This document shows, piece after piece, positions 44,317-53,566 of a stretch of 57,800 nt of DNA (positions within the stretch are counted from its first letter, which is position 1; each line of letters begins with the position of its first letter). The notes under the pieces are model-generated. The model was not told where the DNA came from. It did no database searches and saw only the letters and a program-made list of their open reading frames with translations. The stretch is from Alphaproteobacteria bacterium (GTDB lineage: Bacteria; Pseudomonadota; Alphaproteobacteria; Micropepsales; Micropepsaceae): assembly GCA_019247845.1 (NCBI GenBank), contig JAFBAL010000057.1:1-57800 (forward strand). Direction: 5' to 3'. The position numbers and the translations under genes were made by a program.

Positions 44317-44954
44317 GCGCCGATTTCACCCTGGGCGCGGCGCTCGCCCGCGTGGTGCCGGGCCGGCCCCTGATCGTGGTCGACGCCGACGAGGTGCTGC
44401 TCAGGTTCGTCGCCGGGCTGGACCGGTTCCTGCGCGAGCGCGGGCTGTTCCTGGACCTCGTGAGCTACCGCCTGCACGGCAACGTGAAGCGGCTGGACGA
44501 CCTTTCGCCCCTCCTCGATGTCGAGGTCACCGCCCTGCTCGACGAGTTCCGCGAGGCGCTGGACTGGCTCGAGCCCGTCGAGGCCGCGCAGGAGGTGCTG
44601 GGGCGGCTGGCTGCGCGGGCGAGCATCGTGGTCCTGACCAACATCACCGCTCTCCAAGCCGGGGCCCGGGCGCGCAACCTGAAAGCCCTGGGCCTCGACT
44701 TTCCCGTCGTTGCCAATAGCGGCCTCAAGGGCCCCGCGGTGCGCCAGCTCGCGAATCGGGCGGCCGCCGCAACCTTCTTCGTCGACGACATCCCGCAGCA
44801 CCTGGCCTCGGCGGCCGAGCACGCGCCGGAGGTGGTGCGCATCCACCTGATCGGCGACGCGCGGCTGAAGGGGCTGCTCGCGCCTTGCGAACAGGCCCAT
44901 CTCCATGCCGAAGATTGGCGCGCGGCAGGCCAGTTCATCGAAAGCCAATTGTGA
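44313..44954 (+). CDS. HAD-superfamily hydrolase
   Basis: 213 residues. Motif I LIVVDADEVLLRF (nucleophile Asp and Asp+2), motif II ASIVVLTNIT, a Lys in GLKGPAVRQL and motif IV TFFVDDIPQHL are all readable, so catalysis is expected, probably on a small phosphorylated metabolite. Coupled to DUF3572 before it and to the ROK kinase after it (TGATG). Confidence 0.82.
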   Translation: MSADFTLGAALARVVPGRPLIVVDADEVLLRFVAGLDRFLRERGLFLDLVSYRLHGNVKRLDDLSPLLDVEVTALLDEFREALDWLEPVEAAQEVLGRLAARASIVVLTNITALQAGARARNLKALGLDFPVVANSGLKGPAVRQLANRAAAATFFVDDIPQHLASAAEHAPEVVRIHLIGDARLKGLLAPCEQAHLHAEDWRAAGQFIESQL

Positions 44955-45847
44955 TGCGCATCGGAATCGATCTCGGAGGTACCAAGACGGAGGTCGTCGC
45001 GCTCGACGCCGGCGGCACGGAGTTGATCCGCCGCCGCGTGCCGACGCCCAAGGACGACTACGACGCGGTGATCCGCACCATGCGCGACCTGGTGCTGGGC
45101 GCGGAAGCCGAGCTTGAGATGCGCGGCACGGTCGGCGTCGCGATTCCCGGCACCATCAGCCCGACGACGGGGCTGGTGAAGAACGCGAACTCCACCAGGC
45201 TCATCGGCCATCCGCTCGACAAGGACCTCGCCCATGCGCTGGCGCGCGAAGTGCGCGTCGCCAACGACGCCAATTGCTTCGCGCTGTCGGAAGCGACCGA
45301 CGGCGCCGCCGCCGGCGCCGACATCGTCTTCGGCATCATCGCCGGCACCGGCGTGGGCGGCGGCGTCTGCGTGGGCGGACGCGTGCTGATCGGCGCGCAT
45401 GCCATCGCGGGCGAATGGGGCCACAATCCCCTGCCCCGGCCGACGCTCGAGGAAGTACGCGACGCGCCGCGCTGCTATTGCGGCCGCGCTGGATGCATCG
45501 AGGCTTGGTGCAGCGGCCCCGCGCTCGAAGCGCAATACGAGGCCAAGACCGGCCGCATGCTCAAAGCCACCGAAATCGCGGACGATCCCGGCCCCGATGC
45601 CGCGCCGCTCTTCGACGCCTGGCTCGACCGCTTCGCCCGCGCCGTCGCGAGCCTGGTCAACGTCCTCGACCCCGACGCGGTGGTGATCGGCGGCGGGCTG
45701 TCGAAGATCGCGCGGCTCTACGAAGAGCTTCCGGCGCGCGTGGAAGCCTACGCCTTCTCGCCGCAAGGCCCGACGCGCATCGTCCAGGCGATCCACGGCG
45801 ACAGCAGCGGCGTGCGCGGCGCCGCCTGGCTGTGGCCGGAAAAGTGA
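44954..45847 (+). CDS. ROK-family sugar kinase (fructokinase/GlcNAc kinase-like)
   Basis: 297 residues. ATP site RIGIDLGGTKTEVVALD, catalytic Asp in VANDANCFALSEA, GIIAGTGVGGGVCVGG, and the ROK zinc motif (GEWGHNPLP with CYCGRAGCIEAWCSGPAL). Phosphorylates a hexose in the cytosol; N-acetylglucosamine, glucose or fructose are candidates. ATG start within a TGATG overlap. Confidence 0.9.
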   Translation: MRIGIDLGGTKTEVVALDAGGTELIRRRVPTPKDDYDAVIRTMRDLVLGAEAELEMRGTVGVAIPGTISPTTGLVKNANSTRLIGHPLDKDLAHALAREVRVANDANCFALSEATDGAAAGADIVFGIIAGTGVGGGVCVGGRVLIGAHAIAGEWGHNPLPRPTLEEVRDAPRCYCGRAGCIEAWCSGPALEAQYEAKTGRMLKATEIADDPGPDAAPLFDAWLDRFARAVASLVNVLDPDAVVIGGGLSKIARLYEELPARVEAYAFSPQGPTRIVQAIHGDSSGVRGAAWLWPEK

Positions 45848-45867
45848 CGGCGTGGTAAGCTCGCGCC

Positions 45868-46098
45868 ATGACCCGAAGCGAACTCGTTGCCGAACTCATG
45901 AAGCTCGATCCGGAAGAACGCCGGCTCGCGGCCGAAGAGCTGTGGGACAGCGTGGCCAGCGACGTCGACGTCTCGCACGAATTCTCAGAAGAGGAACTGG
46001 CGGAAATCGAGCGGCGCATCGAAGAGCATGAGCGTGATCCTTCGACAGCGATCCCGTGGGAAACCGTACGTGCCAGGCTTTTGGCCAAATACGGCTAA
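45868..46098 (+). CDS. addiction-module antitoxin (TIGR02574-like)
   Basis: 76 residues: LVAELMKLDPEERRLAAEEL, WDSVASD and an acidic helical tail (EELAEIERRIEEHERDPST). This is the common short antitoxin paired with RelE/ParE toxins. Its stop overlaps the toxin start (TAATG). Confidence 0.85.
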   Translation: MTRSELVAELMKLDPEERRLAAEELWDSVASDVDVSHEFSEEELAEIERRIEEHERDPSTAIPWETVRARLLAKYG

Positions 46099-46388
46099 TG
46101 CGCATCGAGGTTCGGCCCCGGGCTGACAGCGAAATCAATGCGGCCGCCGCCTGGTACGAACGTGAGCGGCCCGGCTTGGGGGCGTCATTTACCCAAGCCG
46201 TGATGGCGGCTTTCGCGTCCATCGCCGAGCAACCCTTGGCTTATCCGCACATCCGCCGCGGCGCGCGCAGGTTCGTCATGCGGAAATTTCCGTACATTGT
46301 GATCTACCGCGTAGAGGGCGACGCGATCGTGATCTATGCATGCATCCACAGCCATCGCGACCCGGCACACTGGCGCTCGCGCCTATGA
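46098..46388 (+). CDS. RelE/ParE-family toxin
   Basis: 96 residues: IEVRPRADSEINAAAAWYER, SFTQAVMAAFASIAEQPLAY, and the catalytic-strand end RRFVMRKFPYIVIYRVEGDA followed by HSHRDPAHWRSRL. Typical ParE length and motifs. The stop overlaps the dinB start by ATGA, so the toxin and the polymerase are probably on one transcript. Confidence 0.88.
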   Translation: MRIEVRPRADSEINAAAAWYERERPGLGASFTQAVMAAFASIAEQPLAYPHIRRGARRFVMRKFPYIVIYRVEGDAIVIYACIHSHRDPAHWRSRL

Positions 46389-47679
46389 CCGCCTTCTGCC
46401 GCGACTGCCTGACCGATGTCGAAGCCGGCGCCTCGCGCTGCGCGAAGTGCCGCGGGCACCGCATCGTGGCGCATGCCGAGCTCTCGACGCTCTCGATCGC
46501 GCATCTGGATTGCGACGCGTTCTATGCGGCGATCGAGAAGCGCGACGACCCCTCGCTCGCGGACAAGGCGGTGATCGTCGGCGGCGGCAGACGCGGCGTG
46601 GTCTCGACCTGCTGCTACATCGCGCGCATCGACGGCGTGCGCTCGGCCATGCCGATGTTCAAGGCGCGCGCTCTGTGCCCGCATGCGGTGATCGTCAAGC
46701 CCAACATGGCGAAATACGTCGCCGAGGGCCGGCGCGTGCGCGCGCTGATGCGCGACCTGACCCCTCTCGTCGAGCCGCTGTCGCTGGACGAAGCCTATCT
46801 CGACCTGTCCGGCACCGAACGGCTGCACGGACGGACGCCGGCGAAGTCGATGGCGGCGCTGGCGAAGCGCATCGAGGACGAGATCGGGATCACCGTGTCG
46901 GTCGGCCTTTCCTGCAACAAGTTCCTCGCCAAGCTCGCTTCCGAGCTCGACAAGCCGCGCGGCTTCGCGGTGATCGGCCAGGCCGAAGCGGTCTCGTTCC
47001 TGCGCGACAAGCCCGTCGGCATGATCCGCGGCGCGGGCGCGGCGCTGCAGGCCCGCCTCGCCAAGGACGGCATCACCAGGATCGGCCAGCTGCAGGACAT
47101 GAGCGCGCGCGACCTGACCGGGCGCTACGGCAGCACGGGACTGTGGCTGCACCAGGCGTCGCACGCGCAGGACAGCCGGCCCGTCGATTCGTCCGGCGAG
47201 ATGAAATCGATCTCGTCCGAGACGACCTTCAACGAGAACATCGCCGCGTATTCCGAGCTCGAAAAAATCCTCTGGCGGCAATGCGAGCGCGTCTCGGCAC
47301 GGGCCAAGGCGCTTGCGCTGGGCGGCCGCACGGTCGTGCTGAAGCTCAAGACGGCGGGCTTCAAGATCAGGACGCGCAGCGCTTCGCTCGACGCGCCCAC
47401 CCAGCTCGCCGACCGCATCTTCCGCGTCGCGCGCGAGGCCTTGAAGCGCGAGGCCGACGGCACCGCGTTCCGCCTGCTGGGCGCGGGCCTCTCCAACATC
47501 TGCGCGGCGAGCGAATGCGATCCGACGATCTCGTCGACAAGGGCGCGGGCAAGCGCGCCAAGGCCGAGCACGCCATGGACAAGCTGCGCGCCAAGTTCGG
47601 CGGCGAAGCGGTCGGCAAGGGCCGGAGCCTCGGGCGCGCCAAGCACGACCAGCAGTCGCCGAATAGGCGGGGGACTTGA
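46385..47679 (+). pseudogene. dinB: DNA polymerase IV, one-base frameshift near the 3' end
   Basis: A 30-residue Cys-rich start (FCRDCLTDVEAGASRCAKC) typical of alphaproteobacterial DinB precedes the palm motifs LDCDAFYAAIEKRDDP and LSLDEAYLDLSG, and the thumb SVGLSCNKFLAKLASELDKP. At about 47523 one base is missing: GATCC-GACGAT needs one more base to give CDPDDLVDKGAGKRAKAEHA, MDKLRAKFGG, KGRSLG and the stop at 47679 (431 residues, the normal length). As written, the frame loses this end and runs on to 48694 antisense to the next gene. The catalytic part is intact; only the tail is affected. Confidence 0.85.
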
Positions 47680-47683
47680 TCTC

Positions 47684-49141
47684 CTAAGGCACCAGCGCGC
47701 GGTTCGGCCACAGCAACGCATAGGACGGCGGCGCGCTCCGTCTTGCGTCGCCGTTCAGCTGGCCGTTCAACGAATATGCATCGAACCTGCCGGCGCCGTT
47801 CGCATTGTGCGAGCCGACATATACCACGCCATCCGACACCGTTGGCGAGGCATAGACGGCGGCAGGCTTAGCGGCGAACCAAAGCAGCGCCCCATTGCTC
47901 GCGTCATACGCATAGACGCCGCCGTTCATGCCACCCAGATAGAGCACGCCGTTGGCGTAAGCGGGCGACGAATATGTCGACGTGTTGAACGGGTCCGACA
48001 CGGACCAGATCTGCTGTCCCTTATGCGGGTCGATGGCGAACAGCTGACCATTGGTCGAAGCCGCGTAGACGACGCCGTTTGCGACGGTCACGGAAGCTGC
48101 GACATAGGCGGTCGTCGGGAAGCTCCAAAGCGCGCTGCCGTCAAGGTTGAAGGCGTAGATGTTGCCATCGCCCGATCCTACGTAAAGAATTCCATTGACC
48201 ACGGCAGGCGAGCCGTTCACCTGACCGTTGACCTTGTATCTGCGTATCCTTTCGCCGGTCCACTCGTTCAGCGCGTAGACGTAGCGGCCATAGGACCCGA
48301 CATAGACGACGCCGTCGGCGACCGCGGGCGTGCCGCGAATGGCGCCGCCGGTGAGAGCGTTCCACTTCTTTTCGCCGCTTTTCTCGTCAAATGCATAAAG
48401 GTTTTTGTCGTCGGAACCGATGAACACCTTGCCATCGGCAACGACCGGCGAGCCCTCGACCTTGCCGCCCGTGGCCTCGGATTGCCACACGAGCTTGCCG
48501 GCGGTGGTGACCGCATAGACCGTGGCGTCGTCGGAGCCGAAGAAAACGAGATCGCCGTCGACCGCGGGAGACGACGCGACGCTGCCGTTGGTGGGAAAGC
48601 TCCAGCGCTTAGCTCCCGTCGCTACGTCATAGGCATAGAGGTTGGCGTCGCTCGATCCGACATAGACCGAGCCGTCGGCAACCGCGGCCGATGAGGACGA
48701 GCTGATGTCGGCCGACCACGCGGTGGCGAGCTTGGCGACATTCGACTGCCCGACGATGCTCTCGAATCCGTTGTTGCGTCCGCCCTGTGCCGTGAACCCG
48801 AATGAGCGCCAATCTGCATGGACGGCGAACGGCCTCTGCACCGCGGCGCCACTCGTGCGCCCCATTGCCGTCACCCAATGGGTGCCCGGCTGAGCGCCGG
48901 CCGGAATCCGCAGCTCGTGCCTGACGAGGCGACCCTTGGCATTGGCCACCGCAACGAAGGCATCGGCCGTGTCAAAATAGACGTCGATGATCTCGCCCGG
49001 CTGGAAGCTCTTGCCGGCGACCGCAGTTTCGCTTCCCGGCGGGCCCTCGGGCGGGGCGAGCTTGATGATCGCGGCAGCGGCTTCCGCTGCAAAGAACAGC
49101 GACGCGACGGTCAGGCAGAATGCAAAGATCTTGCGCAACAT
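47684..49141 (-). CDS. exported PQQ-type beta-propeller protein
   Basis: 485 residues: a signal peptide (MLRKIFAFCLTVASLFFAAEA), an Ig-like N-domain (GPPGSETAVAGKSFQPGEII), then about seven PQQ/BamB-like blades: VADGSVYVGSSDANLYAYD, TGAKRWSFPTNGSVASSPAV, YVGSGDGNIYAFN, VLYLGGMNGGVYAYD. No catalytic dehydrogenase residues were noticed, so it is likely a scaffold or binding protein of the periplasm or cell surface rather than a quinoprotein enzyme. It is convergent with dinB. Confidence 0.85.
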   Translation of the reverse strand: MLRKIFAFCLTVASLFFAAEAAAAIIKLAPPEGPPGSETAVAGKSFQPGEIIDVYFDTADAFVAVANAKGRLVRHELRIPAGAQPGTHWVTAMGRTSGAAVQRPFAVHADWRSFGFTAQGGRNNGFESIVGQSNVAKLATAWSADISSSSSAAVADGSVYVGSSDANLYAYDVATGAKRWSFPTNGSVASSPAVDGDLVFFGSDDATVYAVTTAGKLVWQSEATGGKVEGSPVVADGKVFIGSDDKNLYAFDEKSGEKKWNALTGGAIRGTPAVADGVVYVGSYGRYVYALNEWTGERIRRYKVNGQVNGSPAVVNGILYVGSGDGNIYAFNLDGSALWSFPTTAYVAASVTVANGVVYAASTNGQLFAIDPHKGQQIWSVSDPFNTSTYSSPAYANGVLYLGGMNGGVYAYDASNGALLWFAAKPAAVYASPTVSDGVVYVGSHNANGAGRFDAYSLNGQLNGDARRSAPPSYALLWPNRALVP

Positions 49142-49219
49142 GAACGGTCTCCGGCTTCGGCAGAACGGAAACCATCATCAGTTGATTAATTTCAGAATTC
49201 AATAAAAACGTGAAGACGG

Positions 49220-50086
49220 TCAGCCATGATGGCGGCCGATCGCGCCATAGAGCTCCGGCCGTCTGTCGCGGAACAGGCCCCAGGACGTGCGCGCCTGGTG
49301 GATCTCGTCGAGGTCGAAACTCGCGGTGACGAAGCCTTCTTCGTCGCGGCTCATGTCGGCGACGAGGCCGCCGGTCGGATCGGCGATGAAGGACGAGCCG
49401 TAGAACGTTATCTCGCCGGCGCTGCCGGTCTCCTTGCCGATGCGGTTGCTGGCCACCAGCGGCACCATGTTCGCCGCGGCGTGGCCCTGCATGGTGCGGC
49501 GCCAGTGATCGCGGCTGTCGACCGGCGGCGCGGGCGGCGGCTCGGTGCCGATCGCGGTCGGATAGAACAGCACCTCGGCGCCCATCAACGCCATCGACCG
49601 CGCGCTTTCGGGGAACCACTGGTCCCAGCAGATGCCCGATCCCATCGCGCCGAACTTCGTCTGCCAGACCTTGAAGCCGGTGTCGCCCGGCGTGAAGTAG
49701 TACTTCTCCTGATAGCCCGGCCCGTCGGGGATGTGCGACTTGCGATAGACGCCCAGCACCTTGCCGTCGGCATCCACCATGGCCAGCGAGTTGAAATGCG
49801 CCCGCCCCGCGCGCTCGAAGAAGCTGACCGGCAGGACGACTCCCAGTTCCTTCGCGAGGTCGGACATCTCGGCGATCAGCGGATTGCCTTCCGCCGGCGC
49901 GGCCAGCTTGAAGTGATCGACGAGCTGGTCCTGGCAGAAGTAGGGCGTCTCGAACAGTTCCTGGATGAGGACCGCATGGGCGCCGGCCTTCGCCGCGTCG
50001 CGCACCAGCGATTTCGCCTTGTCGATATTGGCGCGCGCGTCCCAGGAGCAGGCGAACTGCGTGGCGGCGAGCGTGATGTGTCTCAT
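49220..50086 (-). CDS. aguB: N-carbamoylputrescine amidase
   Basis: 288-residue nitrilase-superfamily enzyme. The catalytic Glu is in VLIQELFETPYFCQ, the Lys in YRKSHIPDGPGYQEKYYF, and the Cys in GSGICWDQWFPESA. FETPYF and PDGPGYQEK are typical of the putrescine-forming branch. It converts N-carbamoylputrescine to putrescine, CO2 and ammonia. It is cotranscribed with agmatine deiminase, which makes its substrate. Confidence 0.93.
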   Translation of the reverse strand: MRHITLAATQFACSWDARANIDKAKSLVRDAAKAGAHAVLIQELFETPYFCQDQLVDHFKLAAPAEGNPLIAEMSDLAKELGVVLPVSFFERAGRAHFNSLAMVDADGKVLGVYRKSHIPDGPGYQEKYYFTPGDTGFKVWQTKFGAMGSGICWDQWFPESARSMALMGAEVLFYPTAIGTEPPPAPPVDSRDHWRRTMQGHAAANMVPLVASNRIGKETGSAGEITFYGSSFIADPTGGLVADMSRDEEGFVTASFDLDEIHQARTSWGLFRDRRPELYGAIGRHHG

Positions 50087-50150
50087 GGAGAAGCCGGTTC
50101 CTGTTGGACGATGTTTCTCACGGACTCGCCGGTTCCTGCTGGGTGATGCA
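50081..50150. repeat. diverged 35-bp tandem duplication at the aguA/aguB junction
   Basis: Copies at 50081-50115 and 50116-50150 agree at roughly three quarters of positions, with the shared core GCCGGTTCCTG at 50093 and 50128. On the minus strand each encodes QQEPASP or similar followed by a stop or start-like triplet, so the aguB leader looks like a copy of the aguA 3' end. Confidence 0.7.
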
Positions 50151-51170
50151 GTGGATGCCGCCGCCGCCCTCGACGATGTCGAGCGCGTCGATCTGCAAAA
50201 TGTCGCGCTCGGGGAAGCAGGCGGCGATGGCCTCGCGCGCCTTCTCGTCGTTGGCGTCGTCGAAGGCGGGCATGACGACGCCGCCGTTCGGCAGATAGAA
50301 GTTCACGTAGGACGCTTGGAGGATACGGCCGCCCCGGTCGCGGCGCGTGACGCGCGGCTGCTCGATCTCGACGACCTCGATGCTGCGCCCCTCGGCGTCG
50401 CGCGCGGCCTTCAGGCGCCGCACGACCTCGCGCGCGGGCTCGTAGTCGGGATGATCCTTGGACGGCTGCAGGCCCACGAGCACGCGGCCGGGGCTCACGA
50501 AGCAGGCGATGTTGTCGATATGGCCGTCGGTCTCGTCGTCGCTGAAGCCTTCGCCCAGCCACAGGATGCGCCGCGCGCCGGTGAACAGCGCCAGCCGCTC
50601 TTCCACGTCCTGTTGAGTCAAATCGGGGTTGCGGTTGACGTTGAGCAGGCATTGCTCGGTGGTGATCAGCGTTCCCTCGCCGTCGGTATGGATCGCGCCG
50701 CCTTCGCACACGAGCGGCGCGTCATAGACCCGCGCATCGACGGACTTGGCGATGCGCGTCGCCAGCAGCGCGTCCTCGGCATAGGGATGGTACTTGTTCC
50801 CCCAGGCATTGAAGCGCCACTGCACCGCGGCGCGCCCGCCGGCCGGTCCGCGCAGGAAGGTCGGGCCCTGGTCGCGCGCCCAGGAATCGTCCAGCGGCAC
50901 CTCGAACAGGTCGACCTTGGCCGCGGTGGCGAGCCGGGCCTCGGCGGCGTCGTGCGGGCGTACCGCCATCGACACCGGCTCGAAGGTCGAGATCGCGCGG
51001 GCGACACGCGCATAGGCCTGCCTGGCGCGCAGGATTCCGTCCGGCCCGCCCCACACCTCGATGCGGCACGGCCAGCACATCCAGGTGCGCGCATGCGGCG
51101 CCCATTCCGCCGGCCAGGAAAAGCCGTCGCGCACGGGGCAAGGTCCGTCGGCGTCGAGACGTTCTGTCAT
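50118..51170 (-). CDS. aguA: agmatine deiminase
   Basis: 350 residues of the guanidine-modifying (PAD-like) fold: PLDDSWARDQGPTFLRG, CEGGAIHTDGEGTLITTEQC, LGEGFSDDETDGHIDN and the catalytic Cys341 in EGGGGIHCITQQ. It converts agmatine to N-carbamoylputrescine in the cytosol. The ATG at 51170 is used; a longer frame upstream lacks family sequence. First gene of the aguA-aguB unit. Confidence 0.93.
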   Translation of the reverse strand: MTERLDADGPCPVRDGFSWPAEWAPHARTWMCWPCRIEVWGGPDGILRARQAYARVARAISTFEPVSMAVRPHDAAEARLATAAKVDLFEVPLDDSWARDQGPTFLRGPAGGRAAVQWRFNAWGNKYHPYAEDALLATRIAKSVDARVYDAPLVCEGGAIHTDGEGTLITTEQCLLNVNRNPDLTQQDVEERLALFTGARRILWLGEGFSDDETDGHIDNIACFVSPGRVLVGLQPSKDHPDYEPAREVVRRLKAARDAEGRSIEVVEIEQPRVTRRDRGGRILQASYVNFYLPNGGVVMPAFDDANDEKAREAIAACFPERDILQIDALDIVEGGGGIHCITQQEPASP

Positions 51171-51235
51171 GGCCGTCTCTATAGCCTGTAGCGGGCGGGC
51201 GCGGTAGCGTGCCGCCACAGCAAACAGGAGCACCT

Positions 51236-51703
51236 ATGTCCGGAAAGATCGACGCACGCCTGAAGGAGTTGGGGATCGAGCTGCCCACGCCGCCCGCGCC
51301 GGTGGCGAGCTATGTCCCTTACGTCGTGAGCGGCAATCTCGTCACGATCTCGGGCCAGGTGACGATGGGGCCCAAGGGCCTGGAATATGTCGGCAAGGTC
51401 GGCGCCGAGGTGTCGCTGGAAGACGGCAAGGCCGCGGCCAAGCTGTGCGCGATCAACGTCATCGCCCAGGTGAAGGCGGCGTGCGGCGGCGATCTGGACC
51501 GGGTGCGGCGCTGCGTGAGGGTCGGCGTCTTCGTCAATGCGGTCCCCGACTACACCCAGCATCCCGAAGTCGCCAACGGCGCCTCCGATCTGTTCGTGGC
51601 GGTGTTCGGCGATGCGGGCAAGCATGCGCGCGCGGCCGTCGGCGCGGGCTCCCTGCCGCGCGGCGTCGCCTGCGAAGTGGAAGCGGTGTTCGAGATCGCG
51701 TGA
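51236..51703 (+). CDS. RidA/YjgF-family protein
   Basis: 155 residues: IDARLKELGIELPTPPAPVA, YVPYVVSGNLVTISGQVTM, AAKLCAINVIAQVKAACGG and the C-terminal RGVACEVEAVFEIA. The longer YjgF branch, of imine/enamine-deaminase or ligand-binding type. CAGGAG precedes the ATG. It overlaps the next gene by GTGA. Confidence 0.9.
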   Translation: MSGKIDARLKELGIELPTPPAPVASYVPYVVSGNLVTISGQVTMGPKGLEYVGKVGAEVSLEDGKAAAKLCAINVIAQVKAACGGDLDRVRRCVRVGVFVNAVPDYTQHPEVANGASDLFVAVFGDAGKHARAAVGAGSLPRGVACEVEAVFEIA

Positions 51704-52854
51704 CGGCGCCCAAGGTCCCTGGCGAGTTCACCGCGCGTCTGGCCGGCCGTGCGTTCGATATCGGACGCACGGCCTGGAACGCCTGCGCGGGGACGGAGCA
51801 TCCCTTCACCCGCTACGAGTTCTTTGACGCGGTCGAGGCTTCCGGCTCGGCCACGGCGCGCACCGGCTGGCGGCCGCTGCACCTGGTCGTCGAGCGCGAA
51901 GGCGCGGTCCACGGCATCCTGCCGCTCTATCTCAAGAACCACAGCCAGGGCGAATACGTCTTCGACCATGCCTGGGCCGACGCGCTGGAGCGCGCGGGGG
52001 GCGACTATTATCCCAAGCTCCAGGCGAGCGTCCCGTTCACGCCCGCGACCGGGCGGCGGCTCCTGACCGGAGATCCCGATGCGGCGGTGGCGCTGCTGGC
52101 CGCGGGGCGCGCGGCGGTGAAGGAGCTCGAAGCCTCGTCGCTGCACATCACCTTCCTGACCGAGCCCGAATGGCGCGCCGCCGGCGAAGCGGGCTATCTG
52201 CTGCGCACCGACCAGCAGTTCCATTGGGAGAACCGCGGCTACCCTTCGTTCGACGCCTTCCTGGCCGAGCTTGCCTCCGCCAAGCGCAAGAACCTGCGCA
52301 AGGAGCGCGAGGCGGTGCGTGCCGAAGGCGTGGAGTTCGACTGGCTGACCGGCAGCGGCATCACCGAGGCGCATTGGGATAGGTTCTTCGAATTCTACAT
52401 GGACACCGGCGGGCGCAAGTGGGGCCACCCCTACCTGACGCGCGAGTTCTTCAGCCGCGTGGGGCTGAGCATGTCCGACCAGATCCTGCTGGTGATGGCC
52501 AAGCGCAACGGGCGGTACATCGCGGGCGCGCTCAACTTCTTCGGCGGCGGCGTGCTCTACGGCCGCAACTGGGGCTGTGTCGAGTTCGTGCCGTTCCTGC
52601 ATTTCGAGACCTGCTATTACCAGGCCATCGAGTTCGCGATCGCGCGCGGGCTTTCCAAGGTCGAGGCCGGCGCGCAGGGCGCGCACAAGCTGTTGCGCGG
52701 CTATCTGCCGACGACGACCTACAGCGCGCATTACGTCGCCCATGCGGGCCTGCGCCGCGCGGTCGACGACTATCTGGTGCGCGAGCGCGAGGCGATGGCG
52801 CAGCACATCGACGAGCTGGCCGAGCACGGGCCGTTCAGGAAAACGTCTCCGTGA
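51700..52854 (+). CDS. GNAT/FemAB-like acyltransferase (DUF482, COG3146 type)
   Basis: 384 residues with two GNAT-like halves: HPFTRYEFFDAVEASGSATA, LVVEREGAVHGILPLYLKNH and YPSFDAFLAELASAKRKNLR, then IAGALNFFGGGVLYGRNWGC. The KRKNLRKER helix and the FYMDTGGRKWGHPYLTREFF block are typical of DUF482. The substrate is unknown. The GTG start overlaps the RidA stop, and the 3' end overlaps the convergent DUF4328 gene by 20 bases. Confidence 0.85.
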   Translation: MTAPKVPGEFTARLAGRAFDIGRTAWNACAGTEHPFTRYEFFDAVEASGSATARTGWRPLHLVVEREGAVHGILPLYLKNHSQGEYVFDHAWADALERAGGDYYPKLQASVPFTPATGRRLLTGDPDAAVALLAAGRAAVKELEASSLHITFLTEPEWRAAGEAGYLLRTDQQFHWENRGYPSFDAFLAELASAKRKNLRKEREAVRAEGVEFDWLTGSGITEAHWDRFFEFYMDTGGRKWGHPYLTREFFSRVGLSMSDQILLVMAKRNGRYIAGALNFFGGGVLYGRNWGCVEFVPFLHFETCYYQAIEFAIARGLSKVEAGAQGAHKLLRGYLPTTTYSAHYVAHAGLRRAVDDYLVREREAMAQHIDELAEHGPFRKTSP

Positions 52855-53524
52855 CGGCCGGCAGGTTGCGCTGCGCGCCGGTGACGCGCGCGACGATGCG
52901 CAGCAGCATGATGCAGGCGCCGATATCGGCCGCGGCCGAGACCAACCCGGCGATGTTGCTCAGGACCAGCAAGCTGACGTCCTGCGACAGGCTCAGGCGG
53001 AACGACAAGTTGCCCGCGATGTTCGTCGCCAGCCAGAACGCCCACCACCACGGCAGCGGCCCGTTGGAATGCGCCTCTTCGCGCAGGCTCTGCTGCCAGA
53101 TCTCGCGCATGGCTTGATAGGGTTTCCACAGGTTCGCGAACGGGACGAAGTACCAGCCCACCGCCCAGCCCGGCGTGTTCTCCATCGCGACACCCGACGC
53201 CCACAGGTTCTTGTTGCTGCGCCAGATCCAGCGCAGCACCAGGAAGCCCGCGACGACGAAGGTCAATACCTGGAAGATCGCCACCACGCCCTGGCGCGCA
53301 TCGTTCGCCTGTGCCGCTTCGGTCATGCCGGGGAAGGCGCCCCGATCGCGGATGCGCGCGAGCAGCTGGTATTCCAGGCCGGTGGAGACGAACAGGACGA
53401 CGTCCGCCACGATCAGCGCGATGAGCGCCCAGCGCAGGAGCTGCCCCAGCCGCTGCGGATCGACATACACGTGGTCGCGGGGTGCCGAAGCACCGCTCGC
53501 GGAATCCTGACTTGCGGCCGCCAT
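52835..53524 (-). CDS. DUF4328 membrane protein
   Basis: 229 residues, four helices: LLRWALIALIVADVVLFVS, VVAIFQVLTFVVAGFLVLRW, PWWWAFWLATNIAGNLS and VLSNIAGLVSAAADIGACIM. The motif GWAVGWYFVPFANLWKPYQA, with NKNLWASG before it, identifies DUF4328. The function is unknown. AGGGGC lies upstream of the ATG at 53524. Confidence 0.82.
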   Translation of the reverse strand: MAAASQDSASGASAPRDHVYVDPQRLGQLLRWALIALIVADVVLFVSTGLEYQLLARIRDRGAFPGMTEAAQANDARQGVVAIFQVLTFVVAGFLVLRWIWRSNKNLWASGVAMENTPGWAVGWYFVPFANLWKPYQAMREIWQQSLREEAHSNGPLPWWWAFWLATNIAGNLSFRLSLSQDVSLLVLSNIAGLVSAAADIGACIMLLRIVARVTGAQRNLPAVTETFS

Positions 53525-53566
53525 TGCCCCTGCCCCATCATTACAGCATCGTAAGGCTACACGGCG

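Noticed and set aside
46340..48694. A 784-residue DinB with a novel C-terminal domain
   Set aside because: The extension is antisense to the PQQ propeller gene; the normal DinB tail is found in the neighbouring frame, so it is a frameshift artefact.
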